This document shows, in pieces, positions 48,360 through 56,991 of a stretch of 64,000 bases of DNA. The notes beneath the pieces are model-generated. The model was not told the DNA's origin. It did no database searches and saw only the letters and a list, made by a program, of their open reading frames with translations. The stretch covers positions 805,681 to 869,680 of the forward strand of contig NZ_JH815204.1 in NCBI RefSeq assembly GCF_000296465.1, written 5' to 3'. The position numbers and the translations under genes were made by a program. How positions within the stretch are numbered: the stretch's first letter is position 1; every line of letters starts with the position of its first letter. The stretch is from Barnesiella intestinihominis YIT 11860 (GTDB lineage: Bacteria > Bacteroidota > Bacteroidia > Bacteroidales > Barnesiellaceae).

Positions 48360-49664
48360 CTATAAACGGGTAATACGTGCACCTATTGCATTGAGTCGTT
48401 TATCGACATCTTGATACCCCCTATCGATTTGGTCTATATTATGAATACGACTTGTACCCTCGGCACTCATTGCGGCGATAAGCATGGCTATTCCCGCTCG
48501 AATATCGGGTGAAACCATATTGGTAGCCCTCAACGTGTGTGCGTGAGCCTGACCGATGACTGCCGCCCTATGCGGGTCACAAAGAATGATTTGCGCTCCC
48601 ATATCGATAAGTTTATCTACGAAAAACAAACGGCTCTCGAACATCTTTTGATGAATCAAGACACTACCTTTCGCCTGTGTCGCCACAACGAGGAATACGC
48701 TTAACAAGTCGGGAGTCAATCCCGGCCACGGAGCATCGGCAAAAGTCATAATCGAACCATCGATGAAAGTCTCTATCTCGTAACATTCATGTTCGGGTAT
48801 ATGAATATCGTCGCCCTGCTGTTCCACGGTTATCCCTAATCGTCGGAAACTATCGGGAATAATTCCCAAATCGTTATACGATACATTTTTAATCATAATG
48901 TCCGAACGTGTCATCGCTGCCATACCGATAAAACTACCCACCTCGATCATGTCGGGAAGAATAGTATGCTCACACCCTTTTAACGATGAAACCCCGTGAA
49001 CGGTGAGCAGATTAGACCCGATACCTTCGATATGCGCCCCCATACGGTTCAACATTTTTGAAAGTTGTTGCAAATAGGGCTCGCAAGCGGCATTATAAAT
49101 CGTCGTATCGCCTTCGGCCAATACAGCTGCCATTAGAATATTTGCCGTACCTGTAACCGATGCTTCATCGAGCAACATGTAACTACCCCGCAATTTATCG
49201 GCTTTAATTTCATAACGCTGGGCTTTGGGACAATAATTGAATGTAGCTCCCAACTTTTGGATACCGAGAAAATGGGTATCCAACCGGCGTCTTCCGATTT
49301 TATCGCCTCCCGGTTTCGGTAAAACGGCATACCCGAAACGAGCCACAAGAGGTCCGATAATCATTACCGATCCCCGCAAAGAAGCTCCTTTTTGAAAAAA
49401 TTCGTCACTATCGAGATAATCGAGATTTATCTTATCGGCCTTGAAACTGTACGCATTCAGACCTATGCGTTTTACCGTCACGCCCAAATCTCGCAAAAGT
49501 TGTATCAAATTATTTACATCGAGTATATCGGGAATATTGTATATCTTCACTTCTTCCGGGGTCAACAGTGTAGCACACAAAACCTCCAACGCCTCATTTT
49601 TAGCTCCTTGCGGTATCAGATCACCATTTAAGCGATGCCCGCCTTCAATAATAAAAGATGCCAT
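48360..49664 (-). CDS. murA: UDP-N-acetylglucosamine 1-carboxyvinyltransferase
   Basis: 434 residues. MurA transfers enolpyruvate from PEP to UDP-GlcNAc, the first committed step of peptidoglycan synthesis. GAKNEALEVLCATLL (the KN motif), SVTGTANILMAAVLAEG and AGIAMLIAAMSAEGTSRIHN confirm the family. In the active-site loop the usual catalytic Cys is replaced: GGD121KIGRRRLDTHF. An Asp there is known to keep activity while making the enzyme insensitive to fosfomycin. A TATCTTTC near-consensus -7 box sits at 49694-49701 (minus strand). Confidence 0.95.
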   Translation of the reverse strand: MASFIIEGGHRLNGDLIPQGAKNEALEVLCATLLTPEEVKIYNIPDILDVNNLIQLLRDLGVTVKRIGLNAYSFKADKINLDYLDSDEFFQKGASLRGSVMIIGPLVARFGYAVLPKPGGDKIGRRRLDTHFLGIQKLGATFNYCPKAQRYEIKADKLRGSYMLLDEASVTGTANILMAAVLAEGDTTIYNAACEPYLQQLSKMLNRMGAHIEGIGSNLLTVHGVSSLKGCEHTILPDMIEVGSFIGMAAMTRSDIMIKNVSYNDLGIIPDSFRRLGITVEQQGDDIHIPEHECYEIETFIDGSIMTFADAPWPGLTPDLLSVFLVVATQAKGSVLIHQKMFESRLFFVDKLIDMGAQIILCDPHRAAVIGQAHAHTLRATNMVSPDIRAGIAMLIAAMSAEGTSRIHNIDQIDRGYQDVDKRLNAIGARITRL

Positions 49665-49702
49665 ACTCTCTTTCTCTATTAAGGTTAATGAGTGAAAGAT
49701 AC

Positions 49703-49731
49703 AAAAAAAGCGGTTATTTACCCGCTTTTTT
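49703..49731 (-). terminator. terminator overlapping the stop codon of the DUF4290 gene
   Basis: On the minus strand a 10-bp stem (49722-49731 with 49704-49713) has an 8-base loop containing the TAA stop codon, followed by a T run to 49703. It ends the tsaB/DUF4290 transcript just before murA. Confidence 0.75.
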
Positions 49732-50313
49732 CGAATTATTTTTTGATTTACGCTGCTGCACGGCCGGTTCCCTCACATCTCTCAAATGATATGTGGATGC
49801 ATCGAGATCGATCACACCATGTGTATACTCCCGCAAATCTTTCAAAATCTTCTCATCTTCCACCGAATCCTTATTCCATTGATAAAACAACTTTTTCATA
49901 TGATTCGCCAGCATGGAAACCAATGCACTCCTTTCGGGTCCATCGGGCATCGACTCCGCCTTTTTCAACATCTCTTCCATAATTTTCCCATAATGACGAT
50001 ACTTTATGGGAGAAGCCTGATAAGGAACCGACTCGGGCACGGTATGAAGATTTTCTTTTTTGATGATTTCATACGGATAATCGATATCCAACTTGAAATC
50101 GGACATAATTGCCAAATGATCCCACAATTTGTGCTTAAAGTCCTCGATATCCCGTAAATGAGGAAACAGATTCCCCATGATATTTATAATCGTATTGGCA
50201 CAACGGGTACGTTCCGCTTTGTCCTCTATGGTCATGCAGTGATCTACCATCTGCTGCACATTGCGGCCATATTCGGGCAACACGAGTCTTTTCAATTCCG
50301 AAGTATATTGCAT
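49714..50313 (-). CDS. DUF4290 family protein
   Basis: 199 residues, helical, no signal peptide. MQYTSELKRLVLPEYGRNVQQMVDHC and the conserved CANTIINIMGNLFPHLRD segment identify DUF4290, found in Bacteroidetes, often near murA as here. The C-terminal 20 residues are very basic (QQRKSKNNSKKAGK), which could bind nucleic acid. No function is known to me. It follows tsaB and ends inside a terminator. Confidence 0.85.
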   Translation of the reverse strand: MQYTSELKRLVLPEYGRNVQQMVDHCMTIEDKAERTRCANTIINIMGNLFPHLRDIEDFKHKLWDHLAIMSDFKLDIDYPYEIIKKENLHTVPESVPYQASPIKYRHYGKIMEEMLKKAESMPDGPERSALVSMLANHMKKLFYQWNKDSVEDEKILKDLREYTHGVIDLDASTYHLRDVREPAVQQRKSKNNSKKAGK

Positions 50314-50335
50314 ATAATTTCTATTGATATAACTT

Positions 50336-51028
50336 TTATAATATTTTATTTTTAGGAGTCGTGGCTATAAACTCTTTCAGATAAAAAGGTTCGAAATAAG
50401 CCACGTCTTCAAATTGCCCGTTACGGAAAGCTCGCTCGGCCAATGCCAACATATCGGTAGCCAAAGGAACTATTCCTTCTACAAATATGGCATTGCGATG
50501 TTTAATCGCATCTTTACATTTTGTCGAGCCGTTTCCCGAAAATACGATCCGACGATTGTCCAACAAGTCCGAGAAAGTATGCTCATCGATTACATACGCA
50601 CCGACAGGAACGACATCATTCAACGCATTATCGTAAACAGCCGAATAGACCTCCATGCGACGGGCATCGATCATAGGACAATATAACACATCTTCCTCAA
50701 AATAGTTTCTAAACATGGTCGTACAAGCCAAAAGTTCGAGCGTAGGAACTGAGATGAGAGGAACTTTCAATCCGAAACAAAGACCTTTGGCTTCCGAAAC
50801 ACCGATACGCAATCCCGTATAGGAACCGGGACCGCTACTCACGGCAACCGCATCCACCTTGACTCCTTTATCTCTCGAAAAATCCATGATCTGTTCTACA
50901 TATACTCCTAACAACGAAGCATGCGAAGGCCCCTCGAAATTCTCGAAATGGCATTGAACGGCACCATCGGAAGACAAGGCGGCGGAACAAACAGACGTAG
51001 AAGTCTCTATATGTATAATATTCGGCAT
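50336..51028 (-). CDS. tsaB: tRNA threonylcarbamoyladenosine protein TsaB
   Basis: 230 residues. TsaB partners TsaD and TsaE in making t6A37 in ANN-decoding tRNAs. It has the ASKHA-type fold with IIHIETSTSVCSAALSSDG, then AVAVSSGPGSYTGLRIGVSEAKGLCFG, the family signature. The zinc-binding residues of TsaD are absent, as expected for TsaB. It is divergent from yicC and begins the murA-side minus-strand cluster; DUF4290 follows 22 bases later. Confidence 0.94.
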   Translation of the reverse strand: MPNIIHIETSTSVCSAALSSDGAVQCHFENFEGPSHASLLGVYVEQIMDFSRDKGVKVDAVAVSSGPGSYTGLRIGVSEAKGLCFGLKVPLISVPTLELLACTTMFRNYFEEDVLYCPMIDARRMEVYSAVYDNALNDVVPVGAYVIDEHTFSDLLDNRRIVFSGNGSTKCKDAIKHRNAIFVEGIVPLATDMLALAERAFRNGQFEDVAYFEPFYLKEFIATTPKNKIL

Positions 51029-51141
51029 AATTCAATCCGTAAAGTATGATTTATCTCCCGATACCCGGTCGGAAAGGCGATAAACCAACGATATAATCAA
51101 CGTTAACGAGTGTACAAAATTAGCTCTTTTTTTTCAATTTA

Positions 51142-51173
51142 TTGCTTTCTCATCGGAATTAAGATTAAATTTG
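51142..51173 (+). promoter_or_regulatory. promoter of the yicC-gmk-nadD operon
   Basis: TTG (51142-51144), a 21-base spacer and TAAATTTG (51166-51173) match the Bacteroidetes consensus. The ATG follows after 19 bases. Confidence 0.65.
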
Positions 51174-51192
51174 CAAAAACATTTACAGACTT

Positions 51193-52065
51193 ATGATACA
51201 ATCGATGACCGGTTTTGGTAAAGCCGTAGTGGAATTACCGCATAAAAAAATAACTGTTGAAATAAAATCCTTAAATAGTAAACAACTCGATTTATCGACC
51301 CGTATTCCTCAGCAATACAGGGAAATGGAGATGGAAATTCGATCCGAAATAGCCAAACGTCTGGAACGTGGGAAAGTAGACTTCTTCGTATACAGCGAAG
51401 CTATCGGCAAGGAGGCTTCTGCCCAAATAAATATTCCGGTTTTGGAAGGTTATTTCCAACAAGTCAAAGAAGCCTCGGTCAAATTAAGTATTGCGATGCC
51501 CGACGACTGGTTCTCCATCTTGTTACGTCTGCCCGATGTCATGAGTTCCGAAAGTCAGGAAATAGACGAAGTAGAACTCAACGCATTGAGAAAAGCAGTC
51601 GACCAAGCCATCTCTCAATTGGAAGAATTCAGGATTCAGGAAGGAGCCATGTTGCAACACCTTTTTGAAGAGAAAATCGCCAACATAGCTCATTTGTTAC
51701 AAGAGGTAGAACCTTACGAAAAAGAGCGCATCGAAAAGATAAAAGGTCGGATAATCGACGCTTTGAACAAAATCGACAATTTCGATTACGACAAAAACAG
51801 ATTTGAACAAGAGATGATTTTCTACATCGAGAAACTCGACATCAATGAAGAAAAACATAGACTCGACAATCACTTGAAATATTTCCTCGAAACCCTGCAA
51901 TCGGGCAAGGGGCAAGGCAAGAAACTCGGATTTATCAGTCAGGAAATGGGACGTGAAATCAACACACTCGGGTCCAAATCGAACCATGCCGAGATGCAAC
52001 GCATTGTCGTGCGTATGAAAGACGAGTTGGAACAAATCAAAGAGCAAGTACTAAATGTAATGTAA
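51193..52065 (+). CDS. yicC: YicC/YloC family endoribonuclease
   Basis: 290 residues. MIQSMTGFGKA at the start and RLDNHLKYFLETLQSGKGQGKKLGFISQEMGREINTLGSKS in the C-terminal domain (former DUF1732) define the family. YicC of E. coli is reported to act as an endoribonuclease on small RNAs. The middle (VELNALRKAVDQAISQLEEFR) is coiled-coil. Its last base is the first base of gmk, and the yicC-gmk pair is conserved in many bacteria. Confidence 0.93.
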   Translation: MIQSMTGFGKAVVELPHKKITVEIKSLNSKQLDLSTRIPQQYREMEMEIRSEIAKRLERGKVDFFVYSEAIGKEASAQINIPVLEGYFQQVKEASVKLSIAMPDDWFSILLRLPDVMSSESQEIDEVELNALRKAVDQAISQLEEFRIQEGAMLQHLFEEKIANIAHLLQEVEPYEKERIEKIKGRIIDALNKIDNFDYDKNRFEQEMIFYIEKLDINEEKHRLDNHLKYFLETLQSGKGQGKKLGFISQEMGREINTLGSKSNHAEMQRIVVRMKDELEQIKEQVLNVM

Positions 52066-52637
52066 TGGAACAAAGAGGTAAACTCATCATCTTTTCGGCC
52101 CCCTCCGGTTCGGGTAAATCCACCATCATACAATCGTTATTGAATCGCGATTTGAACCTGTCATTCTCTATCTCCGCCACCAGTCGTGCTCCGAGAGGGA
52201 CTGAGAAAAACGGCGTCGAATATTATTTCATCACACCCGATGAATTTCGCGAACGTATAGCGAACGACGAATTTCTGGAATATGAAGAAGTCTATGCCGG
52301 GAAGTTCTACGGCACTTTGAAAAGCGAAGTGGAACGGATTCTCGACTCGGGGAAAAATGTTATTTTCGATGTCGACGTTGTCGGCGGACTCAACATAAAA
52401 AAATATTACGGAAACCAAGCTCTCGCTTTGTTTATCCAGCCACCCAGCATACAAGCGTTGGAACAACGATTGAAAAACAGAGCGACAGATACCCCGGAAG
52501 TTATAGCTCATCGGATAGCGAAAGCTGAATACGAATTGTCGTTCGCACCAAAATTCGATAAAATCATAGTGAACGATATTTTGGAAAAAGCCCAAGAAGA
52601 GGCATACCGTTCAATAAGACAATTTCTCGATAAATGA
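52065..52637 (+). CDS. gmk: guanylate kinase
   Basis: 190 residues, normal length. Gmk phosphorylates GMP to GDP. The P-loop is FSAPSGSGKST (residues 10-20); the GMP-binding part shows SISATSRAPRGTEKNGVEYYFITPDEF and EYEEVYAGKFYGT. The start overlaps the yicC stop by one base. nadD follows 10 bases later. Confidence 0.97.
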   Translation: MEQRGKLIIFSAPSGSGKSTIIQSLLNRDLNLSFSISATSRAPRGTEKNGVEYYFITPDEFRERIANDEFLEYEEVYAGKFYGTLKSEVERILDSGKNVIFDVDVVGGLNIKKYYGNQALALFIQPPSIQALEQRLKNRATDTPEVIAHRIAKAEYELSFAPKFDKIIVNDILEKAQEEAYRSIRQFLDK

Positions 52638-52647
52638 TAAGTAAAAC

Positions 52648-53238
52648 ATGCAACCGATAAAGACAGCCTTTTTCTCCGGGACGTTCAATCCGGTTCATAC
52701 CGGCCACCTCATATTAGCGAACTACTTGTGCGAATATGAAGGATTCGACGAAATATGGCTGTCTGTGTCTCCTCAAAATCCTCTACGAGAAAAATTGTCC
52801 TCGAATAATGATAGACAACGAATCGAAATGTTAAATATGGCCGTGAACGGCAATTCTAAGATTCGGACGACCGATATAGAATTTACCCTGCCCCGCCCCT
52901 CCTATACGATTCAAACACTCGAAGCCCTCAGAAAGAAGCATCCCGAAAGAATATTTACTTTGATTATCGGTGCAGACAACTGGCTTTCATTCAACAGATG
53001 GAAAGACTACAATAAAATTATCGAAGAGTATCCCATTTATATCTATCCGCGCCGGGGTTACGACATAGACGAAAGGTCGCTGCCTGCAAACGTAAAATTG
53101 TGTCATGCTCCTATCATAGAAATTTCATCGACCCAAATACGACAGGGAATTTCAGAAGGGAAAAATATGAACTATTTTATACCTCGACCGGTATATGATT
53201 ATATCATAAATCACGGACTTTATAAAAATAAAGACTAA
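52648..53238 (+). CDS. nadD: nicotinate-nucleotide adenylyltransferase
   Basis: 196 residues. NadD makes deamido-NAD from nicotinate mononucleotide and ATP. The nucleotidyltransferase motifs are SGTFNPVHTGHL (residues 10-21) with the HxGH signature, and ISSTQIRQGISEGK near the C-terminus. LIIGADNWLSFNRWKDY is typical of NadD. It is embedded between gmk and a DUF5063 gene, with which it overlaps by one base. Confidence 0.95.
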   Translation: MQPIKTAFFSGTFNPVHTGHLILANYLCEYEGFDEIWLSVSPQNPLREKLSSNNDRQRIEMLNMAVNGNSKIRTTDIEFTLPRPSYTIQTLEALRKKHPERIFTLIIGADNWLSFNRWKDYNKIIEEYPIYIYPRRGYDIDERSLPANVKLCHAPIIEISSTQIRQGISEGKNMNYFIPRPVYDYIINHGLYKNKD

Positions 53239-53879
53239 TGGACGAACGTATTTATTCAAAAAATATCATCGAATTTGTAACGGTCAGTGCCGAATATTGT
53301 GCTTTTATCGAACGTGTTCCGGAATTGGAGAAAGAAGGATTTCTCGATAAAATCACAAAAATACTACCATTGCTATATCTGAAAGCAACACTATTAACAC
53401 CGGAAGAACCCGAAGAAGATGGATTCTCCGAAAAATTCGTCACAGAGAGTATGTACGAGAGCATTCGGGAAAACATAGAAAGTCTATTGGGGGAAGACGA
53501 CAGTTATCTGGAAGTATTTCAAAACGATATGAAATACAGTGAAACCCCGATAATAGCCAATGTTTCGGAGGCTCTTGCCGATATTTATCAAGACTTGAAA
53601 GATTTCATTTCGGTATATCGCATGGGAAATGAGCCCCAAATGCTCGAAGCTCTTTACATTTGTTTCGAAAATTTCGTTACATACTGGGGGCAACAACTAG
53701 TTAACGTGCTCCGAGCATTACACAACATAAGATACACTCTGGATAACGATGATGATGAATGTGACGACAATTGCGACTGTGGACACCATCATTCTCACTC
53801 CGATAATTACACCGATATATTCGGTCATCAACAAGAGAACGGAGATATTCTCGACAAGTTGAACGATGATTTGGATTAA
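53238..53879 (+). CDS. DUF5063 family protein with His/Asp/Cys-rich tail
   Basis: 213 residues, mainly helical, acidic, no signal peptide. FVTVSAEYCAFIERVPELEKEGFLDKITKILPLLYLKATLL matches the DUF5063 family of Bacteroidetes. The C-terminal tail from about residue 170 (DDDDECDDNCDCGHHHSHSD) is dense in potential metal ligands. No function is known. It overlaps nadD by one base and is followed 6 bases later by an exonuclease gene, so it belongs to the yicC operon. Confidence 0.8.
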   Translation: MDERIYSKNIIEFVTVSAEYCAFIERVPELEKEGFLDKITKILPLLYLKATLLTPEEPEEDGFSEKFVTESMYESIRENIESLLGEDDSYLEVFQNDMKYSETPIIANVSEALADIYQDLKDFISVYRMGNEPQMLEALYICFENFVTYWGQQLVNVLRALHNIRYTLDNDDDECDDNCDCGHHHSHSDNYTDIFGHQQENGDILDKLNDDLD

Positions 53880-53885
53880 AAAATT

Positions 53886-54521
53886 ATGGAGAACGATACA
53901 CCCAATAAAATAAAAATCAGTAAAGAAATCATTGCGACTTTACCCATAGAAACATTTCCGGGGAAAATAATCGTAATCGATAATGAAAGAGCTGCCGATA
54001 ATGCAGTACTCCAACTAAATAACGAAAAAATTATCGGATTCGATACAGAGACTCGGCCAACTTTCAAAAAAGGGAAAAGCAATCATGTAGCACTTATCCA
54101 ATTATCGACCCACGATACGTGTTATCTGTTTCGTATAAATCGCATAGGATTTACACCTGCAATTAAGAATCTGCTCGAAAACGAATCCCTCTTGAAAGTG
54201 GGAATATCGCTCAAAGATGACTTCTGCATGTTGAGTCGACTAAACAGCGGACAATTTATACCGAGAAATTTTATAGAATTACAAAAATTCGTGAAGAAAT
54301 ACAACATCGAAGATCAAAGTCTACAAAAAATCTATGGTATAGTTATCGGGAAAAAAATTTCCAAAGGGCAACGATTATCCAACTGGGAAGCCGATCATCT
54401 TACCGAAAATCAACAACTTTATGCAGCGACCGATGCTTGGAGTTGCATAAAAATATACGAAGTTTTGAAATCTGGAAAATTCAAATCTCCCATATATAAA
54501 ATTCAACCCTCGTCTTTATAA
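53886..54521 (+). CDS. 3'-5' exonuclease domain protein, DEDD family
   Basis: 211 residues. The exonuclease I motif is IIGFD53TE55TRP, Exo II is LLKVGISLKDDFCMLSRL, and Exo III is QQLYAATDAWSCIKIYE, giving the DEDDy-type set with Tyr. It resembles stand-alone RNase D-like exonucleases of Bacteroidetes. The substrate is probably RNA, which is inference. It lies 6 bases after the DUF5063 gene and 12 before the small membrane protein. Confidence 0.88.
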   Translation: MENDTPNKIKISKEIIATLPIETFPGKIIVIDNERAADNAVLQLNNEKIIGFDTETRPTFKKGKSNHVALIQLSTHDTCYLFRINRIGFTPAIKNLLENESLLKVGISLKDDFCMLSRLNSGQFIPRNFIELQKFVKKYNIEDQSLQKIYGIVIGKKISKGQRLSNWEADHLTENQQLYAATDAWSCIKIYEVLKSGKFKSPIYKIQPSSL

Positions 54522-54533
54522 AACTACAATATT

Positions 54534-54776
54534 ATGAAACGATACGACATTATAGCATTGCTCTTGGTTATTTATTTAGCCGTGATGGCCTACTTCGGCA
54601 GAGGTATGCTTTTGAGCGGAAATTACTGGGAATATTTTAGTATTATCGGTGTTACTTTACTCGTCATTTTCATACTCAGATGGGCTATGAAACGTAGAGA
54701 AAAAATCAGAGAAGAGCGAAGGAAAAAGCAAGATGCCTCTGAACGAAGAACCCTACGAAACGACAATATATCATAA
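54534..54776 (+). CDS. small two-helix membrane protein
   Basis: 80 residues. Two hydrophobic helices (DIIALLLVIYLAVMAYFG and YFSIIGVTLLVIFILRWAM) precede a highly charged tail (KRREKIREERRKKQDASERR), which should lie in the cytoplasm. I do not recognise a family. Its position, 12 bases after the exonuclease gene and 24 before a barrel protein, supports a real gene in the operon. Confidence 0.7.
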   Translation: MKRYDIIALLLVIYLAVMAYFGRGMLLSGNYWEYFSIIGVTLLVIFILRWAMKRREKIREERRKKQDASERRTLRNDNIS

Positions 54777-54800
54777 ACCATAAATAAAATTCATCGGACT

Positions 54801-55325
54801 ATGACAAAGAAAGTACTATTAACCTTTTTAGTTATATGGTTGTTTTCGAACACCGGTTCGGCTCAAATCCTAAAAAACACATGGATCATCAACCCTCAAT
54901 TAAGCGGCTTTAATTTAGGCAGTACCCACACGGAAGATACGGGCAAAGAAACGTTCGACCTCGGCCTAAAAGTCGAAGCAGGTAATTTCATTGCCAATAA
55001 TTTGGCTATTCTTGTCGGGATCGGCGGTGACTTCGCATGGAATAAAGAGTACAAAGACAATAGCATCGATATAGTGGGAAGCATTAGATATTATACGCTC
55101 ACGACTCTGTTTCTCGGCGTAAACGCAGGATACACCCATGCGTGGTATAAACCCAAAGGGAGCGACTCTCAATGCCGAGATTACCTATATATCGGAGCCG
55201 AGCTGGGATATGCGATTTTCGTAAGCCAAAACATATCTCTGGATCCGGCCGTATATTGGAAGCATAGTTTTACCGATAAATTCAACCAGTACGGAATAAA
55301 AATGGGATTTTCTGTCTATTTCTAA
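54801..55325 (+). CDS. small predicted outer-membrane beta-barrel protein
   Basis: 174 residues with a signal peptide (cleavage after GSAQ, about residue 24). The rest shows eight or so alternating strands, such as LGLKVEAGNFIANNLAILVGIGGDFAW and LYIGAELGYAIFVSQNISLDPAVYW, and ends in the aromatic strand GIKMGFSVYF as outer-membrane barrels do. It is likely an OmpW/OprF-like barrel of unknown role. The MFS gene follows by 29 bases. Confidence 0.78.
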   Translation: MTKKVLLTFLVIWLFSNTGSAQILKNTWIINPQLSGFNLGSTHTEDTGKETFDLGLKVEAGNFIANNLAILVGIGGDFAWNKEYKDNSIDIVGSIRYYTLTTLFLGVNAGYTHAWYKPKGSDSQCRDYLYIGAELGYAIFVSQNISLDPAVYWKHSFTDKFNQYGIKMGFSVYF

Positions 55326-55354
55326 GAAGTTAATATATAAAACACATAAACACA

Positions 55355-56791
55355 ATGACTGAAAAAATGAACCAATTGATGAAGGACGTCCCGGCTATAC
55401 GATGGACGGCCCTTATTCTACTGGCAAGTGCCATGTTTTTCGGGTATATTTTTATGGATATACTATCGCCTTTACAAGAACTTTTGCAAACATCAAGAGG
55501 GTGGTCTCCCGATGCCTATGGACACTATGCCGGTTCTGAAACATTCCTGAATGTATTCGTATTCTTTTTAATTTTTGCGGGTATCATTCTCGATAAAATG
55601 GGTGTTCGCTTCACGGCTATTCTTTCCGGGGCCGTTATGCTCGCAGGGGCATCCATCAACTATTTCGCTGTCAGCAATGCATTTATCGGTAGCGGAGCTG
55701 AATCTCTCATGAACCGATTTATGAATTTGCCTTTGGAATGGTGGAACATCACCCCGTTTTACGAAGGCATGCCCGCATCGGCGAAAATGTCGGCTATCGG
55801 TTTCATGTTCTTCGGTTGTGGCGTAGAAATGGCAGGAATTACAGTTTCCCGCGGAATTGTCAAATGGTTCAAAGGGAAAGAAATGGCACTCGCCATGGGG
55901 GTAGAAATGGCTATTGCCCGTGTGGGAGTCGCCGTAGTCGTCTTAGGCTCTCCGATCTTGGCCAATAAAATCTCTCCTATCGATGTATCTCGTCCTGTTC
56001 TCGTAGCAGTGATATTACTGGCAATCGGACTCATCTGTTTTATCACTTATGCCTTCATGGATAAAAAACTCGAACGACAGATGGGCGAAAGCGGTGAGGA
56101 AAAAGACGATCCTTTCAAATTGAAAGATCTCAAACTCATTTTTTCGAGCAAAGTATTCTGGTTAGTGGCTCTTCTTTGCGTACTCTACTACTCGGCTATT
56201 TTCCCATTCCAAAAATATGCAATCAATATGCTGCAATGTAATTTAGGATACACGGCCGAACAAGCCGGCTGGGTATTTTTCGTATTCCCATTGGGCGCGG
56301 CGGCTATTACTCCCATTTTAGGAAATTTTCTCGACCATCGTGGTAAAGGAGCTACTATGCTCATCTTCGGTGCACTGCTGATGATTGCCTGCCATTTGGT
56401 ATTCGCTTTGGTGTTGCCTGCCCTGAAAGGTACTACCGCAGCAGTTATCGTTGCCTATTTATCTATCATATTATTGGGAATCTCTTTTTCATTGGTTCCA
56501 GCTTCTTTATGGCCGTCCGTCCCCAAACTTGTAGACAACAAACTATTAGGTTCGGCGTACGCCGTTATTTTCTGGATTCAAAACATAGGATTATATGCAT
56601 TCCCCATGATTATAGGTGCAGCATTGAGAATCTCGAATCCCGGCATAACCGATCCGTTACAATACAACTATACAACCCCTATGCTTATATTTGCAAGTTT
56701 AGGTGTGTTGGCTCTTCTCTTCGGGTTATGGTTAAAAGTTGAGGACAAGAAACGTGGATACGGGCTCGAACTTCCCAATATTCAAAAATAA
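55355..56791 (+). CDS. major facilitator superfamily transporter
   Basis: 478 residues, twelve predicted membrane helices in two bundles separated by a charged loop at about residues 230-260 (DKKLERQMGESGEEKDDPFKLKDLK). The motif LDKMGVRFT between helices 2 and 3 and LGNFLDHRGKGATM between helices 8 and 9 are the MFS loop motifs. It resembles nitrate/nitrite-type and OFA-type carriers, but the substrate cannot be named. It ends the plus-strand run and is followed by a terminator. Confidence 0.88.
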   Translation: MTEKMNQLMKDVPAIRWTALILLASAMFFGYIFMDILSPLQELLQTSRGWSPDAYGHYAGSETFLNVFVFFLIFAGIILDKMGVRFTAILSGAVMLAGASINYFAVSNAFIGSGAESLMNRFMNLPLEWWNITPFYEGMPASAKMSAIGFMFFGCGVEMAGITVSRGIVKWFKGKEMALAMGVEMAIARVGVAVVVLGSPILANKISPIDVSRPVLVAVILLAIGLICFITYAFMDKKLERQMGESGEEKDDPFKLKDLKLIFSSKVFWLVALLCVLYYSAIFPFQKYAINMLQCNLGYTAEQAGWVFFVFPLGAAAITPILGNFLDHRGKGATMLIFGALLMIACHLVFALVLPALKGTTAAVIVAYLSIILLGISFSLVPASLWPSVPKLVDNKLLGSAYAVIFWIQNIGLYAFPMIIGAALRISNPGITDPLQYNYTTPMLIFASLGVLALLFGLWLKVEDKKRGYGLELPNIQK

Positions 56792-56831
56792 TAAAAGAAA
56801 AAGAATAATACATTAGTTATTAGTCCAATAT

Positions 56832-56870
56832 AATCGGCAATAGAGTATAAACATCTATTGCCGATTTTTC
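56832..56870 (+). terminator. terminator after the MFS gene
   Basis: A perfect 13-bp stem (56832-56844 with 56854-56866) and a 9-base loop run into TTTT. Confidence 0.9.
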
Positions 56871-56884
56871 TTTTCTTCCCAATC

Positions 56885-56967
56885 AAACTACGAACAGTAG
56901 TTAATAAACTATTTTATTTAGTTTTATTAACTGCAATAATTAGTTGAGAAACTAAAACATTTAGTTT
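56885..56967 (+). promoter_or_regulatory. three 19-bp operator-like dyads upstream of blaI
   Basis: The pattern AACTA-N7-TAGTT occurs at 56885-56903, 56906-56924 (AAACTATTTTATTTAGTTT) and 56949-56967 (AAACTAAAACATTTAGTTT). Start-to-start spacings are 21 and 43 bases, close to two and four helical turns. They lie just before blaI, whose product belongs to a family that binds dyads at its own promoter. Confidence 0.75.
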
Positions 56968-56991
56968 ATTTGTATCATAAATAGAAAAAAT

